A stretch of DNA of 64,000 nt from CAKZNE01 sp002695025 (GCA_913043285.1 CAJWML010000003.1:252840-316839), one strand, 5' to 3'. Shown: positions 17,881-27,180, numbered from the stretch's first letter. Notes: generated from the sequence alone by a model not told the origin. Made by a program: numbers and translations.

Positions 17881-18424
17881 TAAAGGCTTCTCTTAAATAA
17901 TTTTCACGGGATGGCCGGCTAATGACCTTTTTCAGGGTTAAAAATAAAATGCGCGCGTCCAGCCAGAGATTACGATGATCTACGTACCAAACATCCTGTT
18001 TGAACTGATCCTGCCAGCTGAGGGCATTACGGCCGTTTACCTGAGCCCAGCCGGTTATACCCGGTTTTACCTCGTGTCTTCTTTTTTGCCAAGGGGTATA
18101 AAGTTCCCAATATTCCGGTAATAGTGGACGTGGACCTACAAAGGCCATTTCGCCCTTTATAATATTGATCAACTGGGGAGTTTCATCCAGGGACGAAGCT
18201 CTCAAAAAGCGCCCCCAGCCGTTCAGCCGGTCTTTTTCCAATTGTTGCTCATCTTTCCTGGCTTTAAGACTTTGGAATTTCAATATGGTAAAGAGGCGGC
18301 CATTTTTACCTGCCCGGACCTGCTTAAACCAGATATTTCCAAATACCAGCAATTGTATTATTATGAGTACCAACCATACAGGCATCACAAGTATAATCAG
18401 CAGTATGGCCATCAGCCTCTGCAT
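17867..18424 (-). CDS. PglC-like monotopic phosphoglycosyl transferase
   Basis: A 185-residue protein of the small phosphoglycosyl transferase family. It has an N-terminal re-entrant hydrophobic helix (residues 5-28), the conserved LKFQSL segment, the catalytic Asp-Glu pair in ASSLDETPQLINIIKGEMA and the GPRPLLPEY motif. It would move a sugar phosphate, probably diNAcBac-1-P given its neighbours, to undecaprenyl phosphate and so start the repeat unit. A second enzyme of the same class is directly upstream. Confidence 0.88.
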   Translation of the reverse strand: MQRLMAILLIILVMPVWLVLIIIQLLVFGNIWFKQVRAGKNGRLFTILKFQSLKARKDEQQLEKDRLNGWGRFLRASSLDETPQLINIIKGEMAFVGPRPLLPEYWELYTPWQKRRHEVKPGITGWAQVNGRNALSWQDQFKQDVWYVDHRNLWLDARILFLTLKKVISRPSRENYLREAFNGKN

Positions 18425-19024
18425 TTAATGCTTATTTCCGGATGCTACCTTCCCAAGTGTCTGAAAGATCACTGAAAAATAGTGACCCAGGCTACGGTTG
18501 CTCACACAGCTCTTGTCCAGGGCTATTTTTTCTGGAAGTACCACTTCACGGTAGTATTGCTCCGGCTTATCCTGGGCAGAAAGTATTTCGTTTTCATTAC
18601 TAAAAGCAATAGAAGCAGGACTGGTCATACCCGGGCGAACTTTAAGGAGATAGTTGAAATCCTCCGGGTACAGGTCTACATACTTCTGAACTTCCGGGCG
18701 GGGACCCACCAGGCTCATATCACCTTTGATGACGTTAAAAAGCTGGGGTAATTCATCCATTTTGGATTTACGGAGAAAATAGCCTGAGCAGGTTACCCGG
18801 GGATCCCTTCCCCCAACAGTAATGAGCCCTCTTTTATGTGCATCGCGATACATAGTCCTGAACTTCAATAGCCTAAATACATTCCCTCCCTTTCCAAGGC
18901 GTTCCTGCTGAAAGAAGACGGGGAATCCATCATCAAGCACTACCATTAAAAACCCCACCACGTACAGTGGGGAAAGTACGATCACGCCCACTGTTGCGGC
19001 CACCAGATCAATTAATCGCCACAT
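18425..19024 (-). CDS. Second sugar phosphoglycosyl transferase (undecaprenyl-phosphate)
   Basis: A 199-residue bacterial sugar transferase. An N-terminal hydrophobic segment (residues 6-27) is followed by RLLKFRTMYRDA, the catalytic SKMDELPQLFNVIKGDMS and GPRPEV motifs, and KVRPGMTSPASI. It is of the short type without the extra N-terminal domains of WcaJ. It abuts the PglC-like gene with no gap and overlaps the aminotransferase gene upstream by 17 bases. Two chain-starting enzymes in one operon suggest two lipid-linked products or two alternative first sugars. Confidence 0.88.
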   Translation of the reverse strand: MWRLIDLVAATVGVIVLSPLYVVGFLMVVLDDGFPVFFQQERLGKGGNVFRLLKFRTMYRDAHKRGLITVGGRDPRVTCSGYFLRKSKMDELPQLFNVIKGDMSLVGPRPEVQKYVDLYPEDFNYLLKVRPGMTSPASIAFSNENEILSAQDKPEQYYREVVLPEKIALDKSCVSNRSLGHYFSVIFQTLGKVASGNKH

Positions 19025-20240
19025 CCTGGTATTCGGTAACTACTTGTTTGATCGTAGTAAATATTCTCCGGCAATCTTCCTCTTCCAATTGAGGATATAT
19101 GGGTAGGGTAATTACTCCCTCAAACTGGTCTTTAGCCATGGGAAAGTCCGATAGCTTAAATCCTTTTTCCTTAAAAATACTGAGTTCGGCCAAGGGTATA
19201 AAATGAACGTTCAGAGCAATGCCGTCTTCGGCTGCCAGATGGATAACCCTATCCCTTAATTCACTATTGCGGGGCTTTATCCGCAAAGCAAAGAGGTGAT
19301 AGGAAGACTCCGTATTGCCCTCCTTACCAGGAGGGAGGTCTGCCCATTCCTCATTTTCAAAGAGACTGGTATACAGGTCAAATATCTTCCTGCGCTCCGG
19401 CCATAGCTCATCTTTGTATTTACCAATTTGTGCCAACGCAATGGCCGCACACACATCCGGCATATTGATCTTAAAACCGGGGTATACAATATCGTATCGC
19501 CAGCTACCTCCCTGTGATTTGGTAAAGGCATCCTTGGTTTGCCCGTTCAAAGACCATAGGCGCATGGTGGCATAGATCTCTGCATTATCAAAGGGTTCAG
19601 GCATATTCATGCAAATAGCTCCTCCTTCGGCACTGGTTACATTCTTAACGGCATGTAATGAAAACACGGTAAGATCAGCCTGGCTACCGCTGGGTTTGCC
19701 TTTATAGGCAGCTCCGATGGAATGTGCAGCATCGGCCATTAGTAATATTCTACCCAGCTTTTCCTGGGTATCGTTGGCGGGCTGAAATTTACCTTTCTCC
19801 TCCTCCACAATCTCACGGATGGCATCGTAGTCGCAAGGCCAACCGCCAAAATCCACCGGCACAATAGCCTTGGTTTTAGGAGTAATGGCTTCACGGATCT
19901 TTTGCGGGTTAATATTAAAATCGTCACGAATATCCACCATAACGGGAGTGGCACCCAAGTGTTGCACGACCAATGCCGTAGCCACATAGGTATATACCGG
20001 GATGATCACCTCATCTCCCGGCCCTACCCCATACCAGTGTAAGGCCAGCATCATCCCTGAAGTGGCCGAATTCACACACAATGCATGTTCAAGTCCGGCC
20101 AGAGAGGCTATTTCACCTTCCAGGGCCCTTACCTTTGGACCGGTAGTGATCCAGCCTGAACGTAAGGATTCCAGTACCTGGCGTTCTACCTCCTCATCAA
20201 TGTAAGGGGGTGAGAAGGGAATTTTTTTTGGGTTGCTCAT
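19008..20240 (-). CDS. DegT/DnrJ/EryC1/StrS aminotransferase (ArnB-like)
   Basis: A 410-residue PLP enzyme. The PLP-binding aspartate is in LLMADAAHSIG (about residue 170) and the lysine in FSLHAVKNVTSAEGG. The start IPFSPPYIDEEVERQVLESLRSGW follows the ArnB/PseC-like subgroup, which aminates 4-keto nucleotide sugars. It overlaps the second phosphoglycosyl transferase gene by 17 bases, a pairing often seen where the amino sugar it makes is the first one transferred. Substrate not determinable. Confidence 0.85.
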   Translation of the reverse strand: MSNPKKIPFSPPYIDEEVERQVLESLRSGWITTGPKVRALEGEIASLAGLEHALCVNSATSGMMLALHWYGVGPGDEVIIPVYTYVATALVVQHLGATPVMVDIRDDFNINPQKIREAITPKTKAIVPVDFGGWPCDYDAIREIVEEEKGKFQPANDTQEKLGRILLMADAAHSIGAAYKGKPSGSQADLTVFSLHAVKNVTSAEGGAICMNMPEPFDNAEIYATMRLWSLNGQTKDAFTKSQGGSWRYDIVYPGFKINMPDVCAAIALAQIGKYKDELWPERRKIFDLYTSLFENEEWADLPPGKEGNTESSYHLFALRIKPRNSELRDRVIHLAAEDGIALNVHFIPLAELSIFKEKGFKLSDFPMAKDQFEGVITLPIYPQLEEEDCRRIFTTIKQVVTEYQDVAIN

Positions 20241-20251
20241 ATAGAATATTT

Positions 20252-21265
20252 TCAGCGGTTGGAAAGAAAGCCTTTTAATGTCCCGAAGCCATAGTTCAGG
20301 TGAAAGGAATAAACCGCAACCGGAAAAGCCAGGCGGTTCTCCTTAAATTCGAAACGGAGCTTACTGGTCTCAAATACTATCAACACCCAATATAACAGGT
20401 ACACCAAAAGTAGTGGGAGAACCAAGTAATAAGTATCATAAATTACGGATAGCACCAAAGTGGCTATCAGCAGAATGTTAAACAGCAAAAAGAAAAAAGG
20501 AACAAAGTGTAATAAGCGCAAGGTGTAAGAGCCGAATTTTAAGGATTTAGCGTTCCATAAACCCGTATTAAAAGCATACTTCTTCAGCGCTTTAAGGTTG
20601 CTTTTTGGGTAATAATAGGCATGTGTACGATCCGTGATATACAGTTTATACCCTGCTTTATTGATGCGGGCATTCATATCGTTATCCTGGTTCCGCACCA
20701 GTCGTTCGTCATACCACCCTACTTTATCAAAAACCTCTTTTTTGAATACTCCGTAAGGAATACTTTCGGCAAAGCCGGATGAGCGGGTCCTGAAAGACCC
20801 TCCGGAAACTCCTATACGTGAAGTAAGAATGCTAAGGCAAAGTTCGGACTCCTGGTTATCTTCCTCCATCCTGGGTATTACCGTACCACTACAACCCACA
20901 GCGCCTGTTTTATGGATTTCCTCCAGGCACACACTCAGGTAATTGTCAGCATACTTTGCATGCGAACCAAAAATAGCAATGTAATTTCCACTGGCTTCTT
21001 TGATACCCAGGTTAAAGGCTGCCGGTGCAATGCGCTTTTCATTGAATACGTATTTAATGCGTCCTGCATTCTGTTCGGCCATTTCCTTCAGGATCTTCGA
21101 GGTACGGTCGGTAGAATTACCATCCACCACCAATATTTCCACCTCAAAGTCCCAGGCTTCCTGCTTCAGTAGCGAATTGACCGCATCACGCACGATAGCC
21201 TCCTCATTGTAGACAGCCAAAACAATGGAAACTTTATCCTTGGCCACGTGTCCTTCTGTCATCAT
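20252..21265 (-). CDS. Glycosyltransferase family 2 with C-terminal membrane helices
   Basis: A GT2 protein of 337 residues from ATG 21265. The GT-A domain begins VSIVLAVYNEEAIV and has the VVDGNSTD nucleotide-binding motif; an acceptor-side segment NQDNDMNARI follows. Two or three hydrophobic helices (about residues 245-300) anchor it to the membrane, as in ExoA-type transferases of succinoglycan synthesis. Starting at ATG 21265 gives an ATGA overlap with the sulfotransferase gene; longer starts (TTG 21274) are less likely. Donor and linkage unknown. Confidence 0.85.
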   Translation of the reverse strand: MMTEGHVAKDKVSIVLAVYNEEAIVRDAVNSLLKQEAWDFEVEILVVDGNSTDRTSKILKEMAEQNAGRIKYVFNEKRIAPAAFNLGIKEASGNYIAIFGSHAKYADNYLSVCLEEIHKTGAVGCSGTVIPRMEEDNQESELCLSILTSRIGVSGGSFRTRSSGFAESIPYGVFKKEVFDKVGWYDERLVRNQDNDMNARINKAGYKLYITDRTHAYYYPKSNLKALKKYAFNTGLWNAKSLKFGSYTLRLLHFVPFFFLLFNILLIATLVLSVIYDTYYLVLPLLLVYLLYWVLIVFETSKLRFEFKENRLAFPVAVYSFHLNYGFGTLKGFLSNR

Positions 21266-22068
21266 TTCTTCCAATGGCTCAAATCACGTTCCAGCACTTC
21301 CGACAGCCGGTCAATATCCGCATTGATGTTCATACGCAGCCATTCAGGATATTCCACCGCATCCTTTTGCGCTTTTTTATAGAGTATGGACCTGGTGAAA
21401 GAACTGTTCTTAATGTTGTCCAGCATACCTACCATTCCCAGTTTCCGCATGGCATTAGCTCCAAGGCGTATGGGAGCCGCCAGCACCGATGATTTAAGGG
21501 CCACACTTTGGTTTACCTTATCATCCACACCTTCCAATTGCACAGTATCCAGCCCCAGGAAATTGAACAAGCGCTTATAAAAATCATCCGGGTTTTGCGA
21601 AAGGTCATCGTAAACGCCCGCAAACAGGCGATCCCCGAACCATTTTTGATACTGCTTCAGGTAGATCCCGAATTTATCCTGATCGCCAAGGTCAGGGTAT
21701 TTTTCCAGGGCTTCATTAAAACTCATGTTGGGAGGAATGGAACCACTCCTCTTCTGGTACATGAAGTTGGACATCATCCGGTCAAAGGGATTCCGCATTA
21801 CCGTGATGACCTTGATATCCTTCAGCTCATCTCTGATCAGCTCTACATACTCAGGATGGTAGAAATACAGGTTGGTAAACTCACCCGTTAAGCCTCCTTC
21901 CGGGAACTTCTTAAAATACCAGTCCAGCCCTTTGCTGTAATTGCGGTTAAAGAAGTTGATCTCCTTTTCATTGGGAAGATTGATGCCGGGGTGCTGCCCC
22001 AGCATTTTAAAGATGTAGGTAGTGCCGGTACGTCCCGGTCCGATGTGGATAAAGTCAGGGCTTTTCAA
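21262..22068 (-). CDS. PAPS-dependent sulfotransferase (heparan-sulfate sulfotransferase-like)
   Basis: A 268-residue cytosolic sulfotransferase-fold protein. The 5'-phosphosulfate loop is GPGRTGTT at residues 10-17, and the 3'-phosphate site is seen in VITVMRNPFDRMMSNF, with Arg92 and Ser100. The NEKEINFF segment after the P-loop resembles glycan sulfotransferases of the heparan type. The start is TTG at 22068, because the next Met lies behind the P-loop. It sits directly after a polysaccharide deacetylase gene (14-base overlap) and near a C5-epimerase-like gene. PAPS would come from the cys genes at 56787-59588. It would sulfate lipid-linked or polymerising glycan. Confidence 0.88.
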   Translation of the reverse strand: MKSPDFIHIGPGRTGTTYIFKMLGQHPGINLPNEKEINFFNRNYSKGLDWYFKKFPEGGLTGEFTNLYFYHPEYVELIRDELKDIKVITVMRNPFDRMMSNFMYQKRSGSIPPNMSFNEALEKYPDLGDQDKFGIYLKQYQKWFGDRLFAGVYDDLSQNPDDFYKRLFNFLGLDTVQLEGVDDKVNQSVALKSSVLAAPIRLGANAMRKLGMVGMLDNIKNSSFTRSILYKKAQKDAVEYPEWLRMNINADIDRLSEVLERDLSHWKK

Positions 22069-22861
22069 GGGCTAATTCTTTACAGGCACGGTCAAAAGTA
22101 GTAAAATTAAAACCTCGCTTTTTGAAATACCGGATCAACCATTTGTACCATTCATAATGGGCCGGATAAGCCGGGTCAAAATAATTATCGTGGAAGATCA
22201 CCGTAAAATATTCCAGGTTGCTGGCTTCCGCTTCCGCTATTACCTCCAGTGTCTTTTGTTTGCCTTTCTCAAAGGTGGCATCCGTGTCGTCAACTGCGTA
22301 AACATCCATGATACTTACGGGAAACTCCAGCATACTTCCTTCTACGAGGTAAGGGTCCTTAAGCTCATAAGTAGTGGAATCATGCGTATAGCCCGCCCGG
22401 GCCAGGTAATTCAGAGTATCTTCATTATTCCTCAGGTAGTGCATACGCAAGCCTTCTGCTTTAAAACCTGAGGCATCAAAGCGCCTTTTCTCCTGGTTGA
22501 TCCCTTCCTGATTGGTATAGGAAATACCATGCACCCCTACCGGGAATTCATCCGCAAAGCCTTTCAAGTATTGAATAGTTTGATGGGCTTTCTTCAATGA
22601 ATACGATAAGCCCAAACCGTTATTGGTACCCAAAAAGAAGTTGGACTCCACCCCGTTTTCCCGGTTAAAGACTATCAGTTCCGGTAAACGGTGTTGGCGG
22701 TTCCTGAACAATAAGCCCAGCCTTTTGGAAAATAAGCCAAACCCTATCTTTCCACTCAACAGGAAAAGGATATGTTTTACCACATACTTGGGTATAAACA
22801 GATCATGCCAATGATCTGTCCAGTGCAGATGGTCAATATCATGCGAGATGATTACCTTCAT
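22055..22861 (-). CDS. NodB-like polysaccharide deacetylase
   Basis: A 268-residue protein beginning MKVIISHDIDHLHW, where the paired aspartates (residues 8 and 10) take the catalytic/metal role of the NodB TFDD motif. FPVGVHGISY (about 107-116) supplies the metal histidine, and FHDNYFDPAY lies near the C-terminus. There is no signal peptide. Removal of an N-acetyl group would expose an amine that the adjacent sulfotransferase could sulfate, as in heparan sulfate N-deacetylation and N-sulfation; this step is inference. The ATGA overlap (22858-22861) couples it to the wecB-like gene. Confidence 0.82.
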   Translation of the reverse strand: MKVIISHDIDHLHWTDHWHDLFIPKYVVKHILFLLSGKIGFGLFSKRLGLLFRNRQHRLPELIVFNRENGVESNFFLGTNNGLGLSYSLKKAHQTIQYLKGFADEFPVGVHGISYTNQEGINQEKRRFDASGFKAEGLRMHYLRNNEDTLNYLARAGYTHDSTTYELKDPYLVEGSMLEFPVSIMDVYAVDDTDATFEKGKQKTLEVIAEAEASNLEYFTVIFHDNYFDPAYPAHYEWYKWLIRYFKKRGFNFTTFDRACKELALEKP

Positions 22862-23916
22862 GCCCCAAGCACATCAATGATCTTTTCACCGGCCTTTCCA
22901 TCACCGTACAACTGAAGGTCTTTCGGGAAGGGGGTGTGGCGGATCTGATCAAGGGCTTTCTTTACTTTATCCGCATCGCTGCCGCATATAAAATTGACCC
23001 CATTATCCACCAGTTCCACCCATTCGGTTTGTTCGCGCAGGGTGATGCAGAACTTTTCAAAGAAGAATGCCTCCTTCTGCAAGCCGCCACTGTCGGTCAA
23101 TACAAAGGAACAGTTCTTCAGCAGACGGATCATATCGTAATAGCCAACCGGGTCAATGGTTTTGATGCGCGGGGTTATACCGAAACCTTCCAATTTCTTG
23201 CGGGTACGCGGGTGCAAAGGCAACACTACCTCTTCATCCATATTCTCCAGTATGCCCATCAGTCGCCTGAGGGTTCCCTCGTCATCGGTGTTTTCTTCCC
23301 GGTGTAAAGTCACCAGAGCATAGGATTTATCCGGCATTTCCACTTTGGAAGGTACCTCATCCAACCTTGATGAATAGTACAAGGCTGCATCATACATCAC
23401 ATCTCCACTTAGGGAAATTTGTGATTGGAAGTTATCGTAACCTTCCCTGTGCAGGTTGTCCACCGCAGTTTGCGTAGGACAAAAAAGCCATTTACTTACC
23501 CGGTCCGAAAGTATACGGTTGATCTCCTCTGGCATTTTCATATTGAAGCTGCGTAAACCGGCCTCCACATGGCCAATGGGAATGTGCAATTTAGAGGCGA
23601 CCAATGCCCCCGCCAGGGTGGAATTGGTGTCTCCATAGATCAGGAACAGATCAGGCTTTTCCCGTATGGCTACTTCCTCCAGTTTTTCCATCATTCGCGC
23701 GGTCATGGCTCCGTGGGACATGCTATTGATGTCCAGATTGATAGCCGGGTGCGGGATGTTCATTTCCTGGAAAAACACATCGGACATATTCGCATCAAAG
23801 TGCTGCCCGGTGTGTACTAAAAGTTCTTCAATACCAGACCTTTCCCTGATAACCCTTGAAACTACCGCTGCTTTTACGAACTGCGGACGGGCACCAACAA
23901 TTGTCAGTATCTTCAT
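22858..23916 (-). CDS. wecB: Non-hydrolysing UDP-HexNAc 2-epimerase (WecB/WbpI-like)
   Basis: A 352-residue protein of normal WecB length with GARPQFVKAA at the start, the central HVEAGLRSF motif and TDSGGLQKEA near the C-terminus. Members invert C2 of UDP-GlcNAc to give UDP-ManNAc, or of the 2,3-diacetamido uronate (WbpI). With the WlbA and WlbB homologues downstream, UDP-ManNAc(3NAc)A is a possible product. Overlaps both neighbours by 4 bases. It is a different branch from the hydrolysing NeuC at 47706. Confidence 0.9.
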   Translation of the reverse strand: MKILTIVGARPQFVKAAVVSRVIRERSGIEELLVHTGQHFDANMSDVFFQEMNIPHPAINLDINSMSHGAMTARMMEKLEEVAIREKPDLFLIYGDTNSTLAGALVASKLHIPIGHVEAGLRSFNMKMPEEINRILSDRVSKWLFCPTQTAVDNLHREGYDNFQSQISLSGDVMYDAALYYSSRLDEVPSKVEMPDKSYALVTLHREENTDDEGTLRRLMGILENMDEEVVLPLHPRTRKKLEGFGITPRIKTIDPVGYYDMIRLLKNCSFVLTDSGGLQKEAFFFEKFCITLREQTEWVELVDNGVNFICGSDADKVKKALDQIRHTPFPKDLQLYGDGKAGEKIIDVLGA

Positions 23917-25076
23917 TTTATTTCGGATTTATAGATGTTCATTAATCGTTGCGCGTACTGCGAACTGTCAAAGTCAGCTTCCATACGTTTTCTGGCCGCC
24001 CTTCGCATAGCTTCTATCTCCCTATAAGAGGAAATGGCTTTGGCCAGGGCATCGGCCAGAGCATTGGTATCTGCAGCATTGATGAGTATTCCTGTTTTCC
24101 CATCTTCTATCACTTCGGGTATTCCACCCACCCTGGTAGCTATCACAAGTTTTCCTGCCGCGCAGGCTTCAACAGCTACGTTGGGCAAACCTTCTGAAAG
24201 GCTGGGTACTACAACTATGTCTGCCGTATTGATGTATGTAGGTACTTCGTCCGGGCGTAGCTCGCCCAATGTTTCCACAGTCTGTGGTGAGGGAAGCGAC
24301 TGTTTCCACGCTATGATCTTTTCCGATTTACTTTCAGGGCCACCCAATTGTAGCATGGCTTCCAGCTTCATTTTACCCAAGAGAAGCTCCCATGCCTTTT
24401 TGAGCGTTTCTCCACCTTTGAGATTACTGCCAAAATCGGTAGAGGACCGATGGGCAAAACCGCCCAGGAAAAGTATTCTTAAATGTTTATCGTCCTGCCG
24501 CTCATGGGGCTTGAATTTTTCAAGATCCGTTCCGCGATAAGCTGTATAAGTAGGCAATCCCGGGTATTTTTGTTGAATATCGCCAGCAATGGCTTTGCTG
24601 TTGCAGATGGCAGCTTTGGTACCACGGGTCCATTGTTGCTCCAGGAATGAGCCTTTCAGTTCATCCATGTGGAAATTGATATCGCTACCAATGATCTGTG
24701 CAAAATGAGGTATACCGGTTTTTTTGGACAGCTGAGATGCTATCATTCCTCCAACATCCAAACCCACGGAATGAATTATGTTGGTTGACCGGAGCTGTTT
24801 CCTAAGAATGTTTCGGGTCAGGTATATCCACAGCCGGAGACGGATAAGTTTAATGGCGCGGTTCTTTTCCGGAACATAAGGAAGGTTCAGCCGGATAACC
24901 TTTACACCTTCATAATCCAACTCTTCTTTAAGTGGCCGTCCCGGTTTATAAAAGCGATAGTGTACCACCTTAAGATCCGCCACCTGTGACAAGGATTTGG
25001 CTGCCCGCAGGTTGAAGATACTCTTCTGGGGTTTATCCTCGGAAGGGAAACCCCCGGTGATCATCAGGATTTTCAT
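23913..25076 (-). CDS. Glycosyltransferase family 4
   Basis: A 387-residue GT-B glycosyltransferase when started at ATG 25076, which gives a 4-base ATGA overlap with the epimerase-like gene (a GTG four codons upstream is the alternative). The C-terminal domain has the donor-binding E-x7-E region SEGLPNVAVEACAAGKLVIA and ILFLGGF. It would transfer a sugar from a nucleotide donor to the lipid-linked repeat unit with retention. Donor unknown. Confidence 0.88.
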   Translation of the reverse strand: MKILMITGGFPSEDKPQKSIFNLRAAKSLSQVADLKVVHYRFYKPGRPLKEELDYEGVKVIRLNLPYVPEKNRAIKLIRLRLWIYLTRNILRKQLRSTNIIHSVGLDVGGMIASQLSKKTGIPHFAQIIGSDINFHMDELKGSFLEQQWTRGTKAAICNSKAIAGDIQQKYPGLPTYTAYRGTDLEKFKPHERQDDKHLRILFLGGFAHRSSTDFGSNLKGGETLKKAWELLLGKMKLEAMLQLGGPESKSEKIIAWKQSLPSPQTVETLGELRPDEVPTYINTADIVVVPSLSEGLPNVAVEACAAGKLVIATRVGGIPEVIEDGKTGILINAADTNALADALAKAISSYREIEAMRRAARKRMEADFDSSQYAQRLMNIYKSEIK

Positions 25077-26011
25077 CGCTTCTGCCACTTTCCCTTAATG
25101 ATCTGTAAACCGGCTGACATCCGCTTTAAAGATGAGCCAGAATATTTTTCAAACTTCCCGGCCCACTGGGCAAACTCTTCATCACCCGTAACCTTTGCCA
25201 GGTAGTTCAGCTGGCAAATATGGAGGTTGTGGTACATCATGCTGGCGATATAGTGGGGATCCCTATCTGCCACCCAATAATAAGTCCAGCTGCCGGTATC
25301 ATAGAGAGGAAGGGCTTGTTTTATATACTGTAGCCCTGCACGCCAGAGCTCTTCGGCCTCCTTAAGCTGAGACATGGCTATACTGATGTCTCTAAGACCT
25401 ACCGTAGCGTAGCACATTCCATTAAGGATGTGTTTACCGGGTATGACCGCTTTTTCCTCGTACCACCGGGTATTTTTTAAAGCCTCAAATTGACCGAGCA
25501 CCCCTTGTTCTTCTACTTTGTATTGGTACGCAAGCGTAATCTTCCGTGCTAATTCCACCAGTTCTTCACGCGGATCCAGTTCGTAGCAGCGTGCAATCAC
25601 CGCCAGGGCTTCCCCCTGGTTCATGGCTGAAAGTGAATCTTGCTTACCCGGAAATACGATACCGTTATAAGGGGTGGTTTCATGCTTCCGTTTCAGGAAA
25701 TCAAGGGTTTTGAAGAGAGGTTCTGTATACTTCCTATCCCCTGTTTCCAGGTAAAGCTCGTAATTGGCCAGCGCATAGGAGCAAATAGTGGTGTAATTGT
25801 AAACCCGCTTTCCTTCGGCCATACGGATGGGCAGGCCCTCTTCGTCAAATTTATCATAGTGATTGTCATACAGACGATCCTTGATATGCATACCCATAAA
25901 AGGGCCTATGGCGGATTGCACTTTCCAGTCTCCATGCTTTACAGACCGCCAATAGGGCTTTCCCGGCACAAAGTAGATGGATATTTTCTTCAGTTTATGG
26001 GCCAGGCTCAT
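25073..26011 (-). CDS. D-glucuronyl C5-epimerase-like protein
   Basis: A 312-residue protein matching the catalytic C-terminal domain of heparan-sulfate D-glucuronyl C5-epimerase. Conserved blocks occur in order: LSAMNQGEALAVIARCY (127-143), HILNGM (194-199), YDTGSWTYY (237-245) and YHNLHICQL (260-268), containing the tyrosines expected at the active site. The enzyme family inverts C5 of uronic acids within a polymer (GlcA to IdoA). It has no signal peptide and no membrane segment, so it probably acts on cytoplasmic lipid-linked glycan. Overlaps both neighbouring glycosyltransferase genes by 4 bases. The uronate here may be an acetamido-uronate, given wbpO, wlbA and wlbB; that is inference. 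Confidence 0.85.
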   Translation of the reverse strand: MSLAHKLKKISIYFVPGKPYWRSVKHGDWKVQSAIGPFMGMHIKDRLYDNHYDKFDEEGLPIRMAEGKRVYNYTTICSYALANYELYLETGDRKYTEPLFKTLDFLKRKHETTPYNGIVFPGKQDSLSAMNQGEALAVIARCYELDPREELVELARKITLAYQYKVEEQGVLGQFEALKNTRWYEEKAVIPGKHILNGMCYATVGLRDISIAMSQLKEAEELWRAGLQYIKQALPLYDTGSWTYYWVADRDPHYIASMMYHNLHICQLNYLAKVTGDEEFAQWAGKFEKYSGSSLKRMSAGLQIIKGKWQKR

Positions 26012-27162
26012 GAACGCTTTAAAAGCTTGTAATAGAAATTTTCCAGTATTTCAAGGTCCACGTGATAGCCATAGGTACCTTCCATAGCCTGCCTTCCCTT
26101 CCGGCCCATCTCTCTGGCCTTTTCGGGATCACTTAACAATTCCTCCAGGCCACGGGCGATATCCCTGGGATCTTCTGAATTGACCACCACACCGCATTGG
26201 GCCTGCGTAACTACTTTTTTAAGCTCCGGGAAATCAGAAACCACTACCGGTATCCCGCAGTACATGTATTCAAAAAGGCGGTTGGGAATACCCACCCGGT
26301 TATTCGGGTTATCCTCGTAAAACACACAACCACAATAGGCCTTGGCAATCCTTTTGAAGTTCTCTTCCCAAGGCATCATCCCATCAATCTTAAGATAATC
26401 TGAAGTGCCATCTGCTTTAGCTTGTTCTTCCATTTCCTGATCCATGTTGTCCAGGTAGCGGCCCACAAACTGCATCACCGGATTTACTGTGAGATCTTGC
26501 ACCAGGTAAGGTAAGGCTTTAACCGTTTGAAGACAGTTCCGGGCGTGGGAATGCGAGCCGGAGGTTACAATGACCGGGGCCGAATCTGCATCGGGTTCAG
26601 GAAGTTCAATGCCTCTTAACCGCTCTATATCTGTGCTGTTACGGGTAATTTCAACCGGGGTTCTTACTCCCTTGAATAAGCTACTCATAGACTCGGACAC
26701 TACAGTGATCCCGTCCAGCCCGTTGATCACCTTTTTCTCGTACGAGCGGAAAATATCGCCTAAAAATGCGGGTAAGCCCCAATTGGCAAAACGCCCGGCA
26801 TAGTTCTCATGGATATCATAAATAACCGCAGAGCCGGGGACTTTTTTCTTGAGCAGACCGATGTGAGGCAGGAGGTCCGGATCGTGGAATTCGTATACCT
26901 CGGCCTGAAGGTGAACCGCTGCTTTAATAACGTCCTTAGAACCATTCCAACGCCTTTTCCGACCTGAGCGATGGGGTAAAAGGTGAACCGTAACTTTCAA
27001 AGACTCAAATTTACCGGGCTTCTGATCTTCTTCGCAAACAGCCACCAGGTGTACTTCATGACCAAGCCTGGCCAGGCCGGCACAAGCCCTTTGAAAAATG
27101 CGGTCGTCCTGCCAGTCGTGCATACTGGTGATATGGCAGATCTTTAATTTTTTCCTTGACAC
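26008..27162 (-). CDS. Glycosyltransferase family 4 (second)
   Basis: A 384-residue GT-B protein. The N-terminal domain begins KLKICHITSMHDWQDDRIF, and the C-terminal donor site has NRLFEYMYCGIPVVVSDFPEL with the conserved glutamate. The start is GTG at 27162; no ATG precedes the core. ATGA overlap with the C5-epimerase-like gene places it next to polymer-modifying steps, so it may add the uronate or the sugar beside it (inference). Confidence 0.85.
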   Translation of the reverse strand: MSRKKLKICHITSMHDWQDDRIFQRACAGLARLGHEVHLVAVCEEDQKPGKFESLKVTVHLLPHRSGRKRRWNGSKDVIKAAVHLQAEVYEFHDPDLLPHIGLLKKKVPGSAVIYDIHENYAGRFANWGLPAFLGDIFRSYEKKVINGLDGITVVSESMSSLFKGVRTPVEITRNSTDIERLRGIELPEPDADSAPVIVTSGSHSHARNCLQTVKALPYLVQDLTVNPVMQFVGRYLDNMDQEMEEQAKADGTSDYLKIDGMMPWEENFKRIAKAYCGCVFYEDNPNNRVGIPNRLFEYMYCGIPVVVSDFPELKKVVTQAQCGVVVNSEDPRDIARGLEELLSDPEKAREMGRKGRQAMEGTYGYHVDLEILENFYYKLLKRS

Positions 27163-27180
27163 TATGGAGATGTTAAGTGT

